Positions 17,226 through 26,684 are shown, counted from the stretch's first letter. The stretch is 35,061 nucleotides of DNA from Hymenobacter rubripertinctus (GCF_003583925.1 NZ_QYCN01000002.1:178784-213844); one strand, 5' to 3'. Made by a program: numbers and translations. The notes: generated by a model not told the origin, from the sequence alone.

Positions 17226-18032
17226 TTAGCCTTGCGGCTGGTTCTGAACATCAATCTGAAAGGGGCCACGCTCTTGGCCGATAGCGTAGAACAAGGCCAC
17301 CTGGTTTATGAGCGTGCGGGCGTAGAGGTCGAGGGCGCGGGTTTCCAGAATCTGGTCGTTCTTCACGATGAGGAAGCTCACCAGCTCGCCCGGATACGCT
17401 CCGTCTTCGCCCACTTCGGGCAGGGCCTCGAAGGGGGAAGCCGATTTGACGGGAATGAACTCCTGCTTGGGCAGGCTCATCAGGGTTTTCTCGCCGTAGG
17501 GGATGAAGCCCTTGAGGTGGGAGTAGCGGTAGTTCGGGTTCCAGACCCAACTGCCGTTGAAGATGTAATACTCATCGGTGCCCAGGCGCAGGAAGTCGCG
17601 CAGCGACACGTTGACGCCCACGCGCCAGTTGCTGCGCTCTTCCAGATTTTGCTTGATGATAGCCAGCCGGGTGGGGTCGGACACATCGGTGAGGCTCTGG
17701 GTGAGGCGGGCCTGGGCTACCAGCTCGCAGCCGGCGTACAGGTTCAGCAACTGCTGCCGCCACGCGTTCTGTGCGCCCAACTGGTAGGCGTCGGCCCGGG
17801 TGAACTCGAAGAAGTTGTAGGTGTAGGGGCCGGCAATGGCTACGCCGTCGCGGCCGTTGGGCTCGGCCCATTCCACCAGGAAACAGGGCCGGCTGCGGCC
17901 ATCTACCCAAGGCAGTTCGCGGTTGAAAGCGACGCGGGTCTGCACGCTTTCGGGGTCGATACCCAGCTCCTGGGCAATGTAGTCGCGCACTTCCTCGCGG
18001 GCCTGCGCGGCCGATACAACAGTCTTGATCAC
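17226..18032 (-). CDS. Conserved-looking protein of unknown function
   Basis: A 268-aa soluble protein that I do not recognise. It has no signal peptide or membrane helix. It is rich in aromatic residues in the middle (GPYTYNFFEFTRADAYQLG at about 88-106; EYYIFNGSWVWNPNYRYSHL around 154-173). The N-terminus is an acidic amphipathic helix (SAAQAREEVRDYIAQELGI), and the C-terminus ends QNQPQG. Codon use is like its neighbours, which argues that it is a real gene. The start is GTG at 18032, inside the arm of an imperfect inverted repeat; a TAA stop lies two codons upstream, so no longer form is possible and the true start is uncertain. It lies downstream of dapD on the same strand, 288 nt away. 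Confidence 0.75.
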   Translation of the reverse strand: MIKTVVSAAQAREEVRDYIAQELGIDPESVQTRVAFNRELPWVDGRSRPCFLVEWAEPNGRDGVAIAGPYTYNFFEFTRADAYQLGAQNAWRQQLLNLYAGCELVAQARLTQSLTDVSDPTRLAIIKQNLEERSNWRVGVNVSLRDFLRLGTDEYYIFNGSWVWNPNYRYSHLKGFIPYGEKTLMSLPKQEFIPVKSASPFEALPEVGEDGAYPGELVSFLIVKNDQILETRALDLYARTLINQVALFYAIGQERGPFQIDVQNQPQG

Positions 18033-18324
18033 AGATTAACGCGAATTTTAACGGATTTCACGGATTTTTGCAGATGGGCCATGCACTGGCGTAGGACGTA
18101 CGCGTACCCTGGCCGATCAGCAGCGAAGATACTATTCCTGCTTATTGTTCGGCTCCTGCTGCTGCCGCCACTACAATTGCCCGGCACGGTTTCCGGCTAA
18201 GGCACCGCTGAGCTTAACGCCCTTGTCTCAGGGGGTTGGGTGGAGAAAAAGCACGGTCCAGTTCGTCTGTAACCGACTACAAAATCCGTGAAAACCGCTA
18301 AAATATGCGCCAATCCGTGATCAG
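18026..18324. repeat. Imperfect inverted repeat bracketing the dapD-unknown gene gap
   Basis: The left arm (18026-18069, with AACGGATTTCACGGATTTTT) and the right arm (18281-18324, with AAAATCCGTGAAAACCGCTA) are imperfect reverse complements over about 44 nt. The right arm contains the dapD stop (18321-18323) and the left arm the GTG start at 18030-18032, so the pair brackets the whole 288-nt gap. I see no gene in the gap. AATCCGTG-type repeats are known in Bacteroidota intergenic DNA. Confidence 0.7.
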
Positions 18325-19145
18325 ATGGCTACGTTGTGTTCGCGCAGGGCGTCGTTGAGGCTCGTTTTGAGGTCGGTGCTGGGTTTACGCTGGCCGATAA
18401 TGAGGGCGCAGGGCACGTGGAACTCGCCGGCCGGGAACTGCTTGGGCAAGGAGCCAGGAATCACCACTGAGCGGGCCGGCACGTAGCCGCGGTACTCCTT
18501 GGGCTCGGCCCCGGTCACATCAATAATGCGGGTGCTGCCCGTGATGGTCACGCCCGCCCCGATAACGGCTTCTTTGCCCACGAAGCAGCCTTCCACCAGA
18601 ATGCTGCGCGAGCCGACGAAGGCCCCGTCTTCGATGATAACCGGCGCGGCCTGCACCGGCTCCAGTACGCCCCCAATGCCCACGCCCCCGCTCAGGTGCA
18701 CGCCCGCCCCGATCTGGGCGCAGGAGCCCACGGTGGCCCAGGTATCTACCATCGTGCCCTCACCCACCCAGGCCCCGATGTTCACGTAGCTGGGCATCAG
18801 GATGACGCCGGAGGCCAGGAAAGCACCGTAGCGGGCCACGGCCGGCGGCACCACGCGCACGCCCTGGCCCTGGTAGTCGGTTTTGAGGCGCATTTTATCG
18901 CGGAACTCGAAGGGGCCAACTTCCAGGGTTTCCATCTGGCGGATGGGGAAGTACAGAATCACGGCCTTCTTCACCCAGTCGTTCACCTGCCAGTCGGCGC
19001 CCTCGGTGGCCCCGGGCTGGGCCACGCGCAGGCGGCCCTTGTCGAGTTCTTCGATAACGTGCTCAATGGCCTGCACGGTGGCGGGTTGCGGCAACAGGCT
19101 CCGGTCGTTCCAGGCAGCTTCAATCAGGTTTTGGAGGTCGGACAT
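18321..19145 (-). CDS. dapD: 2,3,4,5-tetrahydropyridine-2,6-dicarboxylate N-succinyltransferase
   Basis: A 274-aa enzyme that transfers succinyl from succinyl-CoA to tetrahydrodipicolinate in the lysine/meso-diaminopimelate pathway. An N-terminal helical domain (1-95) is followed by a left-handed beta helix of hexapeptide repeats (about 100-235: VNIGAWVGEGTMVDTWATVG, GAGVHLSGGVGIGGV, FVGSRSILVEGCFVG, IGAGVTITGSTRIIDV). The motif with YRGYVPARSVVIPG precedes the C-terminus. The MSDLQNLIEAAWNDR start at ATG 19145 is typical; upstream in-frame sequence is low-complexity and rejected. The enzyme is a cytoplasmic trimer in the family. meso-DAP is also the residue bound by OmpA-like domains such as the one at 28028-29980. 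Confidence 0.95.
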   Translation of the reverse strand: MSDLQNLIEAAWNDRSLLPQPATVQAIEHVIEELDKGRLRVAQPGATEGADWQVNDWVKKAVILYFPIRQMETLEVGPFEFRDKMRLKTDYQGQGVRVVPPAVARYGAFLASGVILMPSYVNIGAWVGEGTMVDTWATVGSCAQIGAGVHLSGGVGIGGVLEPVQAAPVIIEDGAFVGSRSILVEGCFVGKEAVIGAGVTITGSTRIIDVTGAEPKEYRGYVPARSVVIPGSLPKQFPAGEFHVPCALIIGQRKPSTDLKTSLNDALREHNVAI

Positions 19146-19326
19146 TTCGTTTTTCACTTTTCGTTTTTCGTTATTCGTGGTTTGCTTTCCGGCTTGTCGG
19201 CTTACGGGCCTAAAGGTAGCGGATGCGGGCTGAGCCCACCAAGTGCCGGGCGCAATCACCCCGCAACCCGTTGTGCAGCGGGTGACGAAAACCAAGAAGC
19301 GAAAACCAAAGAAGCGAAAAACGATA

Positions 19327-20532
19327 ATGCCCCCCGTTACCCTTTTACTGGCCTCTGTGCTCAAGCCCCTCGACGATACCCGCATGCTGGGCAAGTTTGG
19401 GCGCACCCTAGCCGGGCGGCCGGGCACGGTGGTGCACGTGGCGGGCCGGGCCGCTGCGCACCCGCCGGATTTGCCCGCCAACCTGCACGTGCACGAGCTG
19501 CTGCGCGGCACCCGTCTGAGCCTGGGGCGCCTGAAGGCCCAAGGCCGCTATTGGCAGCTGCTCCGGCGCCTGCGCCCCACGGTGGTATTCGTGCATGCCC
19601 CGGAGCTGCTGCCGGCCACCGTGCTCTGGCAGCTATGCCACCCCGAATGCCGGTTCGTGTACGATGTGCGGGAAAATTACGCGCTCAACATCCGGACCCA
19701 GCACGTGTACCCGGCCTGGGCGCGCAGCCTGCTGGCCGGGCTGGTGCGCCACCTGGAAAGCCGCGCCGCCGCCCGGGCCGCCGCCGTGCTGCTGGCCGAA
19801 CGCAGCTACGCCCGGGAGCTGCCCTTCGCCGCCGGGACCCTTGCCGATTCTTTCCACCCCTTCGCCAACCACCAACACCCAACACCCGATAACCAGAAGC
19901 TCATCCTCATCATTGAGAACAAATACCAGCCCCCCGACCCTGGCCCGGCACGCTACCCGCGCCGCCTGCCCGCCCCCACCGAGCCGTTGCGGCTGGTGTA
20001 CTCGGGCACTATTTCGGAGCTGAACGGCGTGTGGGAGGCGTTGCGCTTCACGGAGCACCTGCGCACAGTTTGGCCGCTGGTTCACCTGACCATTATCGGG
20101 GCCTGCCAGCAGCCGGAGCTGCTGGTGCGCCTGCGGGCGGCGGTGGCCGCCGCCGGGGGCCGCGTTACGCTTATTGGCGGCCTGGAGCTGATACCCCACG
20201 TGCGGGTGCTGGCCGAAATCCGGCGCAGCCACTTGGGGCTGCTGCCCTACCGGCCTCACCCCAGCACGGCCCGCTGCATCCCCACCAAGCTATTCGAGTA
20301 CCTGGGCGAGGCCCTGCCGCTGGTGCTGCCGCCCAACCCGCTCTGGATGGAGCTGACGGAGCCGGCTGGCGCGGGGCTGGTTTTCGATTTTCAGCAGCCC
20401 CATTACCTGCCGGCCACCGCGTTGGCGGCGGCTTTGCAAACCCGTAGCTACTATCCACTGGGGGTGCCGCCGACCGTATTTTGGCGCCAGGAAGCTGAAA
20501 AATTAAACTGGCTTATGGATTCTATCCGGTAA
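19327..20532 (+). CDS. Glycosyltransferase family 4-like protein
   Basis: A 401-aa glycosyltransferase of the GT-B/GT4 type. The N-terminal half has a FVYDVRENYALN segment (acceptor-side domain). The C-terminal half has LRLVYSGTISELNGVWEAL, LIGGLELIPHVRVLAEIRRSHLG and PTKLFEYLGEALPLVLP, the usual donor-binding region, with the GT4 E-x7-E-like spacing only partly kept. No signal peptide or membrane helix is obvious, so a cytoplasmic or membrane-associated enzyme is likely. An insert of about 40 residues with Pro/His/Gln (180-225) separates the domains. ATG 19327 was chosen over GTG 19243, whose extra 28 residues are a run of Lys/Arg derived from an A-rich leader. No other polysaccharide genes adjoin, so donor and acceptor are unknown. 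Divergent from dapD. Confidence 0.85.
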   Translation: MPPVTLLLASVLKPLDDTRMLGKFGRTLAGRPGTVVHVAGRAAAHPPDLPANLHVHELLRGTRLSLGRLKAQGRYWQLLRRLRPTVVFVHAPELLPATVLWQLCHPECRFVYDVRENYALNIRTQHVYPAWARSLLAGLVRHLESRAAARAAAVLLAERSYARELPFAAGTLADSFHPFANHQHPTPDNQKLILIIENKYQPPDPGPARYPRRLPAPTEPLRLVYSGTISELNGVWEALRFTEHLRTVWPLVHLTIIGACQQPELLVRLRAAVAAAGGRVTLIGGLELIPHVRVLAEIRRSHLGLLPYRPHPSTARCIPTKLFEYLGEALPLVLPPNPLWMELTEPAGAGLVFDFQQPHYLPATALAAALQTRSYYPLGVPPTVFWRQEAEKLNWLMDSIR

Positions 20533-20634
20533 CTGCCGACCTTTGCCGCCCGTTTATGGGGCAGGGCTCCGAATTTTTCTACCTTCGGCACGCGCTTTTC
20601 TACTGACTGCTCTGCTCCGAAAATCCCCCCACTG

Positions 20635-21654
20635 ATGAACAACTCTCTCCGCAACGCTGAAATTGCCGGCGTCGGCCACTACGTTCCCGAACGCGTGGTA
20701 ACCAACGCCGAACTTGTCCCTATGATGGATACCACCGATGAGTGGATTCAGGAACGCACCGGCATTAAAGAGCGGCGCTGGTTCAAGGAAGGCACCGATA
20801 CCACCGCCAACATGGGGGCCAACGCGGCCCGCAAAGCCCTGGAAATGGCCGGCCTCCAGCCCGACGACGTGCAGATGATTGTGTTTGCCACGCTCTCGCC
20901 CGACTACTTTTTCCCTGGCTCCGGCGTGCTGCTCCAGCGCGAGCTGGGTATCAAGGCTCCCATCCCGGCCTTCGACGTGCGCAACCAGTGCTCGGGCTTC
21001 GTGTACGCGCTGAGCATGGCCGACCAGTTCATCAAGACCGGCATGTACGACAACGTGCTGGTGGTGGGCTCCGAGATTCACTCCTCGGGCCTCGATATCA
21101 GCACCCGCGGCCGGGCCGTGTCGGTTATTTTCGGGGATGGCGCCGGTGCGGTAGTGCTGCGCCCCTGCACCCGCGAGGGCCACGGCATCCTGAGCACCCA
21201 CCTGCACGCCCAGGGCGAGCACGCCGAGGAGCTGATTGTGAAGGAGCCCAGCTCTAACCGCCAGAACCGCACCGAGTTCATTCAGAACATGGAGAACGAG
21301 GTCGAGCTCTACCCCTACATGAACGGCCAGAACGTGTTCAAGCACGCCGTGGTCCGCTTCCCCCAGGTCATCAAGGAGGCCCTCGATCAGAACGGGATGG
21401 AGTCCAAGGACATCGACATGCTCATTCCTCACCAGGCCAACCTGCGCATCACGCAGTTTGTGCAGCAGAAAATGGGCCTTTCCGACGACAAGGTGTTCAG
21501 CAACATCCAGCGCTACGGCAACACCACTGCCGCCTCCGTGCCCATCGCCCTGAGCGAAGCCGTGCAGGAAGGTCGCATCAAGCGCGGCGACCTGGTGTGC
21601 CTGGCCGCCTTTGGCTCCGGCTTCACCTGGGCCTCCGCGCTGATTAAATGGTAG
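20635..21654 (+). CDS. fabH: 3-oxoacyl-[ACP] synthase III (KAS III, FabH-like)
   Basis: A 339-aa condensing enzyme of the thiolase fold. The catalytic triad is complete: C119 in NQCSGF, H266 in PHQAN and N296 in RYGNTTAAS. GVGHYVPERVVTN at the N-terminus and FGDGAGAVVLRP near 167-178 are typical. KAS III starts fatty-acid synthesis by condensing acetyl-CoA with malonyl-ACP; related family members condense other acyl-CoAs. Because it stands alone, with no plsX, fabD or acpP nearby, it may be one of several paralogs with a special acyl preference rather than the housekeeping FabH. ATG 20635 fits the family start. Cytoplasmic. Confidence 0.9.
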   Translation: MNNSLRNAEIAGVGHYVPERVVTNAELVPMMDTTDEWIQERTGIKERRWFKEGTDTTANMGANAARKALEMAGLQPDDVQMIVFATLSPDYFFPGSGVLLQRELGIKAPIPAFDVRNQCSGFVYALSMADQFIKTGMYDNVLVVGSEIHSSGLDISTRGRAVSVIFGDGAGAVVLRPCTREGHGILSTHLHAQGEHAEELIVKEPSSNRQNRTEFIQNMENEVELYPYMNGQNVFKHAVVRFPQVIKEALDQNGMESKDIDMLIPHQANLRITQFVQQKMGLSDDKVFSNIQRYGNTTAASVPIALSEAVQEGRIKRGDLVCLAAFGSGFTWASALIKW

Positions 21655-21667
21655 ATTGTCAATTGAG

Positions 21668-21772
21668 AATTAACAATTAAGAATTGAGAATTGAGAATTG
21701 GCCGTTCAGTGAGTCAGTATCGGACCTGCTGAACGGCCAATTTTTAATTTTTAATTCTTAATTCTTAATTAA
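21668..21772. repeat. AT-rich inverted repeat with GAATT(A/G)A units
   Basis: The core ATTGGCCGTTCAG (21697-21709) pairs exactly with CTGAACGGCCAAT (21729-21741). The outer arms are AT-rich and pair imperfectly (tandem GAATTGA/AATTAAG on the left, TTTTTAATTCTTAATTC on the right). It fills the 123-nt gap between fabH and the DtxR gene and ends 5 nt before the DtxR ATG. Confidence 0.85.
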
Positions 21773-21777
21773 AAAAC

Positions 21778-22437
21778 ATGCCCAGCTATACCGAAGAGAA
21801 CTACCTGAAGGCCGTTTACAAGCTCTCGGAGGCCCACCCGGGCACCGAGGTGAGCACCAACAGCGTGGCCGAGGAGCTCCAGACCCGGCCGGCTTCGGTG
21901 ACGGACATGCTGCGCCGCCTCGGCGAGAAGGGCTTGCTCCACTACACCCGCTACCGGGGCGTCACGCTCACCACCGAGGGCCGGCGGCTGGCGTTGCTCA
22001 CCATCCGCAAGCACCGCCTCTGGGAGGTGTTTCTGGTCCAGCACTTCGGCTTCAACTGGGACGAGGTGCACGAGGTGGCCGAACAGATGGAGCACATCGA
22101 CTCCGAGCTGCTGGTGCGCCGCCTCGACGAGTTCCTGGGCTCGCCCCAGCTCGACCCCCACGGCGACCCCATCCCCACGGCCGAGGGCATCCTGCACCGC
22201 CCCCAGCACCGCCTGCTGGCCGACCTGCGCCCCGGCGACCAGGGCCGCGTGGTGGCTGTGCGCAACACCACCGCCCCCTTCCTGCAATACCTCGACAAAG
22301 TGGGCATCAACCTCGGTACCCACCTTGAAGTACTGGATAAGATCATCTTCGACAACTCACTTGAAATCAGAATCAACCAAAAACAAAAACAGTTGGTGTC
22401 GGTCGAAGTCAGTCGCAATCTGTTAGTGACGGACTGA
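21778..22437 (+). CDS. DtxR/MntR-family metal-dependent transcriptional regulator
   Basis: A 219-aa regulator. It has an N-terminal winged helix (about 5-65, with STNSVAEELQTRPASVTDML as the HTH), a dimerisation and metal-binding domain (RKHRLWEVFLVQHFG and EVHEVAEQMEHIDSELLVRRL) and a C-terminal FeoA/SH3-like domain (about 145-217). Ligand positions of DtxR-family proteins are visible as the His and Glu of KHRLWE and HEVAEQMEH, but the N-terminal metal ligand (Met10 in DtxR, Asp8 in MntR) is Asn8 here, and the MntR Glu11 position is Lys. The family senses Fe(II) or Mn(II) and represses uptake genes; the Mn or Fe specificity is open. No metal transporter is adjacent. ATG 21778 follows the AT-rich repeat. 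Confidence 0.88.
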   Translation: MPSYTEENYLKAVYKLSEAHPGTEVSTNSVAEELQTRPASVTDMLRRLGEKGLLHYTRYRGVTLTTEGRRLALLTIRKHRLWEVFLVQHFGFNWDEVHEVAEQMEHIDSELLVRRLDEFLGSPQLDPHGDPIPTAEGILHRPQHRLLADLRPGDQGRVVAVRNTTAPFLQYLDKVGINLGTHLEVLDKIIFDNSLEIRINQKQKQLVSVEVSRNLLVTD

Positions 22438-22454
22438 GACGCTGGGCTTACTAA

Positions 22455-22584
22455 AACTATCATTCCGACATTCCGCGCATCAAGCGGCGAGAGGAATCTG
22501 CGTTTGTTAATTGGCAGTAGTGTCCGATTAGCTTGTCCCAGATTCCTCTCGCCGCTTGATGCGCGGAATGTCGGAATGACAGTT
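22455..22584. repeat. Long inverted repeat between DtxR gene and mnmE
   Basis: Arms 22460-22500 and 22539-22579 are 41-nt perfect reverse complements (core CATTCCGACATTCCGCGCAT). A further four pairs extend the outside across one mismatch (22455-22458 with 22581-22584). The centre is 38 nt. Both flanking genes point the same way. Confidence 0.92.
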
Positions 22585-22635
22585 CTGGTAAGGCCCTGAT
22601 TTGCCGTTTTTTTCTCCCACTTCTCCCCTGCCGCC

Positions 22636-24027
22636 GTGGCCGCTAACCTGCCCCTCTCGCTCTCTGATACCATCGTGGCCCTTTCCACCCCGCCCGGCGC
22701 GGGGGCCATTGCCCTGGTGCGCCTCTCCGGCCCCCGGGCCATTGCCCTGACAGATGCGGTGTTTGCCGGCAAGCACCTAGCCAACCAGCCCGGCCACACC
22801 CTGCACTACGGTACTATCCGCGACGGGGAGCGGATTCTGGACGAGGTGGTCGTGTCGCTGTTCCGGGGGCCGCACTCCTACACCCGCGAGGACGTGGTGG
22901 AAATCAGCACCCATGGCTCCGACTACATCGTGCAGGAAGTGCTAGCCTTGCTGCTGCGCCACGGGGCCCGGCTGGCCGAAGCGGGCGAGTTCACCAAGCG
23001 GGCCTTTTTGCACGGGGCCTTCGATCTGGCCCAGGCCGAAGCCGTGGCCGACCTGATTGCCGCCGACTCAGCCCTGAGCCACCAGGTGGCCCTGCGCCAG
23101 ATGCGGGGCGGCTTCTCCCAAGAGCTCAAAGACCTGCGCGGGCGGCTGGTGCACTTCGCGGCGCTGCTGGAGCTGGAGCTGGACTTTGGCGAGGAAGACG
23201 TGGAGTTTGCTGACCGCACCGGGCTGGTGCAGCTGCTCCAGGAAGTGCAGGCCCTGGTGCGCCGCCTGCTGCGCTCCTTCGAGCTGGGCAACGTCATCAA
23301 GAACGGCGTGACCACCGTTATTGCCGGCCGGCCCAACGCCGGCAAAAGTACCCTGCTCAACGCCCTGCTCAACGAGGACCGCGCCATCGTGTCGGAGGTG
23401 GCCGGCACTACCCGCGACCTGATTGAGGACGAAGTGAGCCTCGAAGGCATCCGCTTCCGCTTCGTGGATACGGCCGGCCTGCGCGATACCACCGACGTGG
23501 TCGAATCCATTGGGGTGGCCCGTACCCGGCAGCGGGTTCAGCAGGCTTCTTTAGTGGTGTATCTGTTTGATATCACGACTACTTCTCCCACTGATCTTCA
23601 AGTAGAAATTAAAGACCTGAACCTGCCGGCCGGTGTGCCCGTGCTGGCCGTGGGCAACAAGCTCGATGTGGCTTCGGATGCCGAATCACTCCCCTTCCAG
23701 GCCCGCCCCGACACCGTGCTGATTGCCGCCTCCCGCGGCGACGGCCTCGACGAGCTACGCGAAGCGTTACTCCAGCGCGTGCGCCTGGAAGGCCTGGACC
23801 GCACCGGGGCCAGCACCATCATCACCAACCTGCGCCACGCCCAGAGCCTGGAGCAGGCCCACCGCCACCTTGATGCCGTGCTGGTAGGCCTGAGTACCGG
23901 CGGCGGCACCGAGCTGCTGGCCGCCGACCTGCGCCACGCCCTCAATGCCCTGGGCCAGATCACCGGCGAAATCAGCAACGACGACCTGCTCACCAGCATC
24001 TTCACCCAGTTCTGCATCGGGAAATAA
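22636..24027 (+). CDS. mnmE: tRNA uridine-34 5-carboxymethylaminomethyl modification GTPase MnmE
   Basis: A 463-aa GTPase that with MnmG installs (carboxymethyl)aminomethyl groups at the wobble uridine of certain tRNAs. The N-terminal tetrahydrofolate-binding domain (1-115) has ALSTPPGAGAIALVRLSGP. Helical segments precede and follow the inserted G domain, with GRPNAGKS (231-238), the AGTTRD switch (256-261), DTAG (278-281) and GNKLD as G4. The C-terminus ends FCIGK with the family-conserved C461. The start is GTG 22636; no ATG lies nearby in frame. The gene follows a long inverted repeat and its stop directly abuts the next one. Cytoplasmic. Confidence 0.97.
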   Translation: MAANLPLSLSDTIVALSTPPGAGAIALVRLSGPRAIALTDAVFAGKHLANQPGHTLHYGTIRDGERILDEVVVSLFRGPHSYTREDVVEISTHGSDYIVQEVLALLLRHGARLAEAGEFTKRAFLHGAFDLAQAEAVADLIAADSALSHQVALRQMRGGFSQELKDLRGRLVHFAALLELELDFGEEDVEFADRTGLVQLLQEVQALVRRLLRSFELGNVIKNGVTTVIAGRPNAGKSTLLNALLNEDRAIVSEVAGTTRDLIEDEVSLEGIRFRFVDTAGLRDTTDVVESIGVARTRQRVQQASLVVYLFDITTTSPTDLQVEIKDLNLPAGVPVLAVGNKLDVASDAESLPFQARPDTVLIAASRGDGLDELREALLQRVRLEGLDRTGASTIITNLRHAQSLEQAHRHLDAVLVGLSTGGGTELLAADLRHALNALGQITGEISNDDLLTSIFTQFCIGK

Positions 24028-24212
24028 TGTGGCCCGGACTTCAGTCCGTAGCCCCCACTTTGGGGCCGTCGTATGACTGTTAAACCCCACTGCGGCAGAA
24101 TGGGCCGTGCCGAAGACGGGCAGAAACAAGGTCCACACCCGACCCATTCTGCCGGCACCTGGGATAAAAAGTACTTTCCCAAGTCGGGCTACGGACTGAA
24201 GTCCGGACCACA
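24028..24212. repeat. REPIN-like inverted element between mnmE and the aldo/keto reductase
   Basis: Arms 24028-24054 and 24186-24212 match at 26 of 27 positions as reverse complements. Each arm itself contains a small palindrome (CGGACTTCAGTCCG / CGGACTGAAGTCCG). A second nested pair, CGGCAGAATGGG (24093-24104) and CCCATTCTGCCG (24143-24154), lies inside. The element starts at the base after the mnmE stop and ends 8 nt before the convergent stop. Confidence 0.88.
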
Positions 24213-24220
24213 GCTTTGTT

Positions 24221-25120
24221 CTACCGATGCTGCTCATACCCGTTGGCCGGCGCGGCGCGGAGCAACCTCGTCCGGACTTCGGCGGACAGCGGCGGGCATT
24301 CGGCCAGTCGCAGTGCCTGCGCCAGTTGCGCCTCAGTGCGAATTCCGAGTACGGCCGCCGTTACACCCGGCGTATCCAGCACGAAACGACTGGCAATGAT
24401 GCCGGGCATCTGGCCCAGTTCAACGGCAACGGTTTGCACGGCAACGGCGGCCCGGGCTACCTGCGGGGCGGGCCGGCTGAGGTAGTCGGTGGCGGGTTTG
24501 CCGGCCAGCCGGCCCTGGGCCAGGGCTCCGCGGGCCAGTACGCCCACGTTGTGGGTGCGCAGAAGGTCCAGCACGGTTTCGAGGGGGCGCTGGTCGAGCA
24601 GGCTCAGTTGCAGCATCACGCTACTGAGGCCTGAGCCCGGCACATATTCGCGGATGACGTTGGGGCGGATGGACGAAATACCGTAGTGCCGGATTTTGCC
24701 CTGCTCCCGCAACCGCTCGAAGGCCTCCAGCACCTCATCCCGGGAATCAGTAAGCGTGCCGCCGTGGAGCTGGTAGAGGTCGAGGTAGTCGGTTTGGAGG
24801 CGGCGCAGGCTGGCATCGGCAGCTTGCAGGATATACGCCTTCGTAGGGTTCCAGTCCCAGCCCTGCCCGTCGGGCCGCCACTGGTTGCCCATTTTGGTGG
24901 CCAGCACCACTTCGGGGCGGCAGTGGCGGAAAGCTGCCCCGAGCAATTCCTCGTTGCGGCCCTGGTCGTAAAGGTCGGCCGTATCGAAAAAGGTGATGCC
25001 GGCCGCGTGCGCCCGGGTGAGCCGGCGCTGGTCGGCCGCCGCATCCGCCCCCAACGACATGCCCCCGAAGCCTATCCGGCTCACCTGCAAATCAGTAGCC
25101 CCCAGGTATACATTCTCCAT
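24221..25120 (-). CDS. Aldo/keto reductase
   Basis: A 299-aa NADPH-dependent oxidoreductase of the AKR superfamily with the TIM-barrel order intact. The catalytic tetrad is visible as D46, Y51 (DTADLYDQG), K76 (VVLATKMG) and H119 (LYQLHGG). IRHYGISSIRPNVI and TPGVTAAVLGIRTEAQL (cofactor-binding side) are typical of the AKR11/YajO-like branch of bacterial AKRs. The substrate is unknown. ATG 25120 starts the MENVYLG strand. It is divergent from citrate synthase across 247 nt in which I see no gene, and convergent with mnmE. Cytoplasmic. Confidence 0.93.
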   Translation of the reverse strand: MENVYLGATDLQVSRIGFGGMSLGADAAADQRRLTRAHAAGITFFDTADLYDQGRNEELLGAAFRHCRPEVVLATKMGNQWRPDGQGWDWNPTKAYILQAADASLRRLQTDYLDLYQLHGGTLTDSRDEVLEAFERLREQGKIRHYGISSIRPNVIREYVPGSGLSSVMLQLSLLDQRPLETVLDLLRTHNVGVLARGALAQGRLAGKPATDYLSRPAPQVARAAVAVQTVAVELGQMPGIIASRFVLDTPGVTAAVLGIRTEAQLAQALRLAECPPLSAEVRTRLLRAAPANGYEQHR

Positions 25121-25367
25121 TGGTCGAAAATGCTAAGTTGTGGCGCCCCGATGAGCGGGGCCGGAGTGAAAAATAGCGCGAAATACCGGGGAAAAGTTTG
25201 TCGGCATGCCGCACTTGTCAGGCAGGGGGCTTTTCTTTGTGCTTTACCCCATCTCAAACAACCACCCGGGTGAAGTTGTAGTATAGACGCCAAACGCTCA
25301 CCGGGTTCCCGGCCTGCCGGTAATTCGTTAGTTTCGCCCTACAACCCCACTCTTCAACCACCGCTTT

Positions 25368-26660
<1,293 letters not shown>

Positions 26661-26684
26661 TCGAATCCGGTTTGTTGGCACAAC

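Noticed and set aside
19146..19326. Inverted A/T-rich motifs (TTCGTTTTTC and GAAGCGAAAAACG) flanking the dapD-glycosyltransferase gap as a ninth palindrome
   Set aside because: Pairing is short and patchy, and the tracts are simple A/T-rich repeats, so I did not count it with the others.
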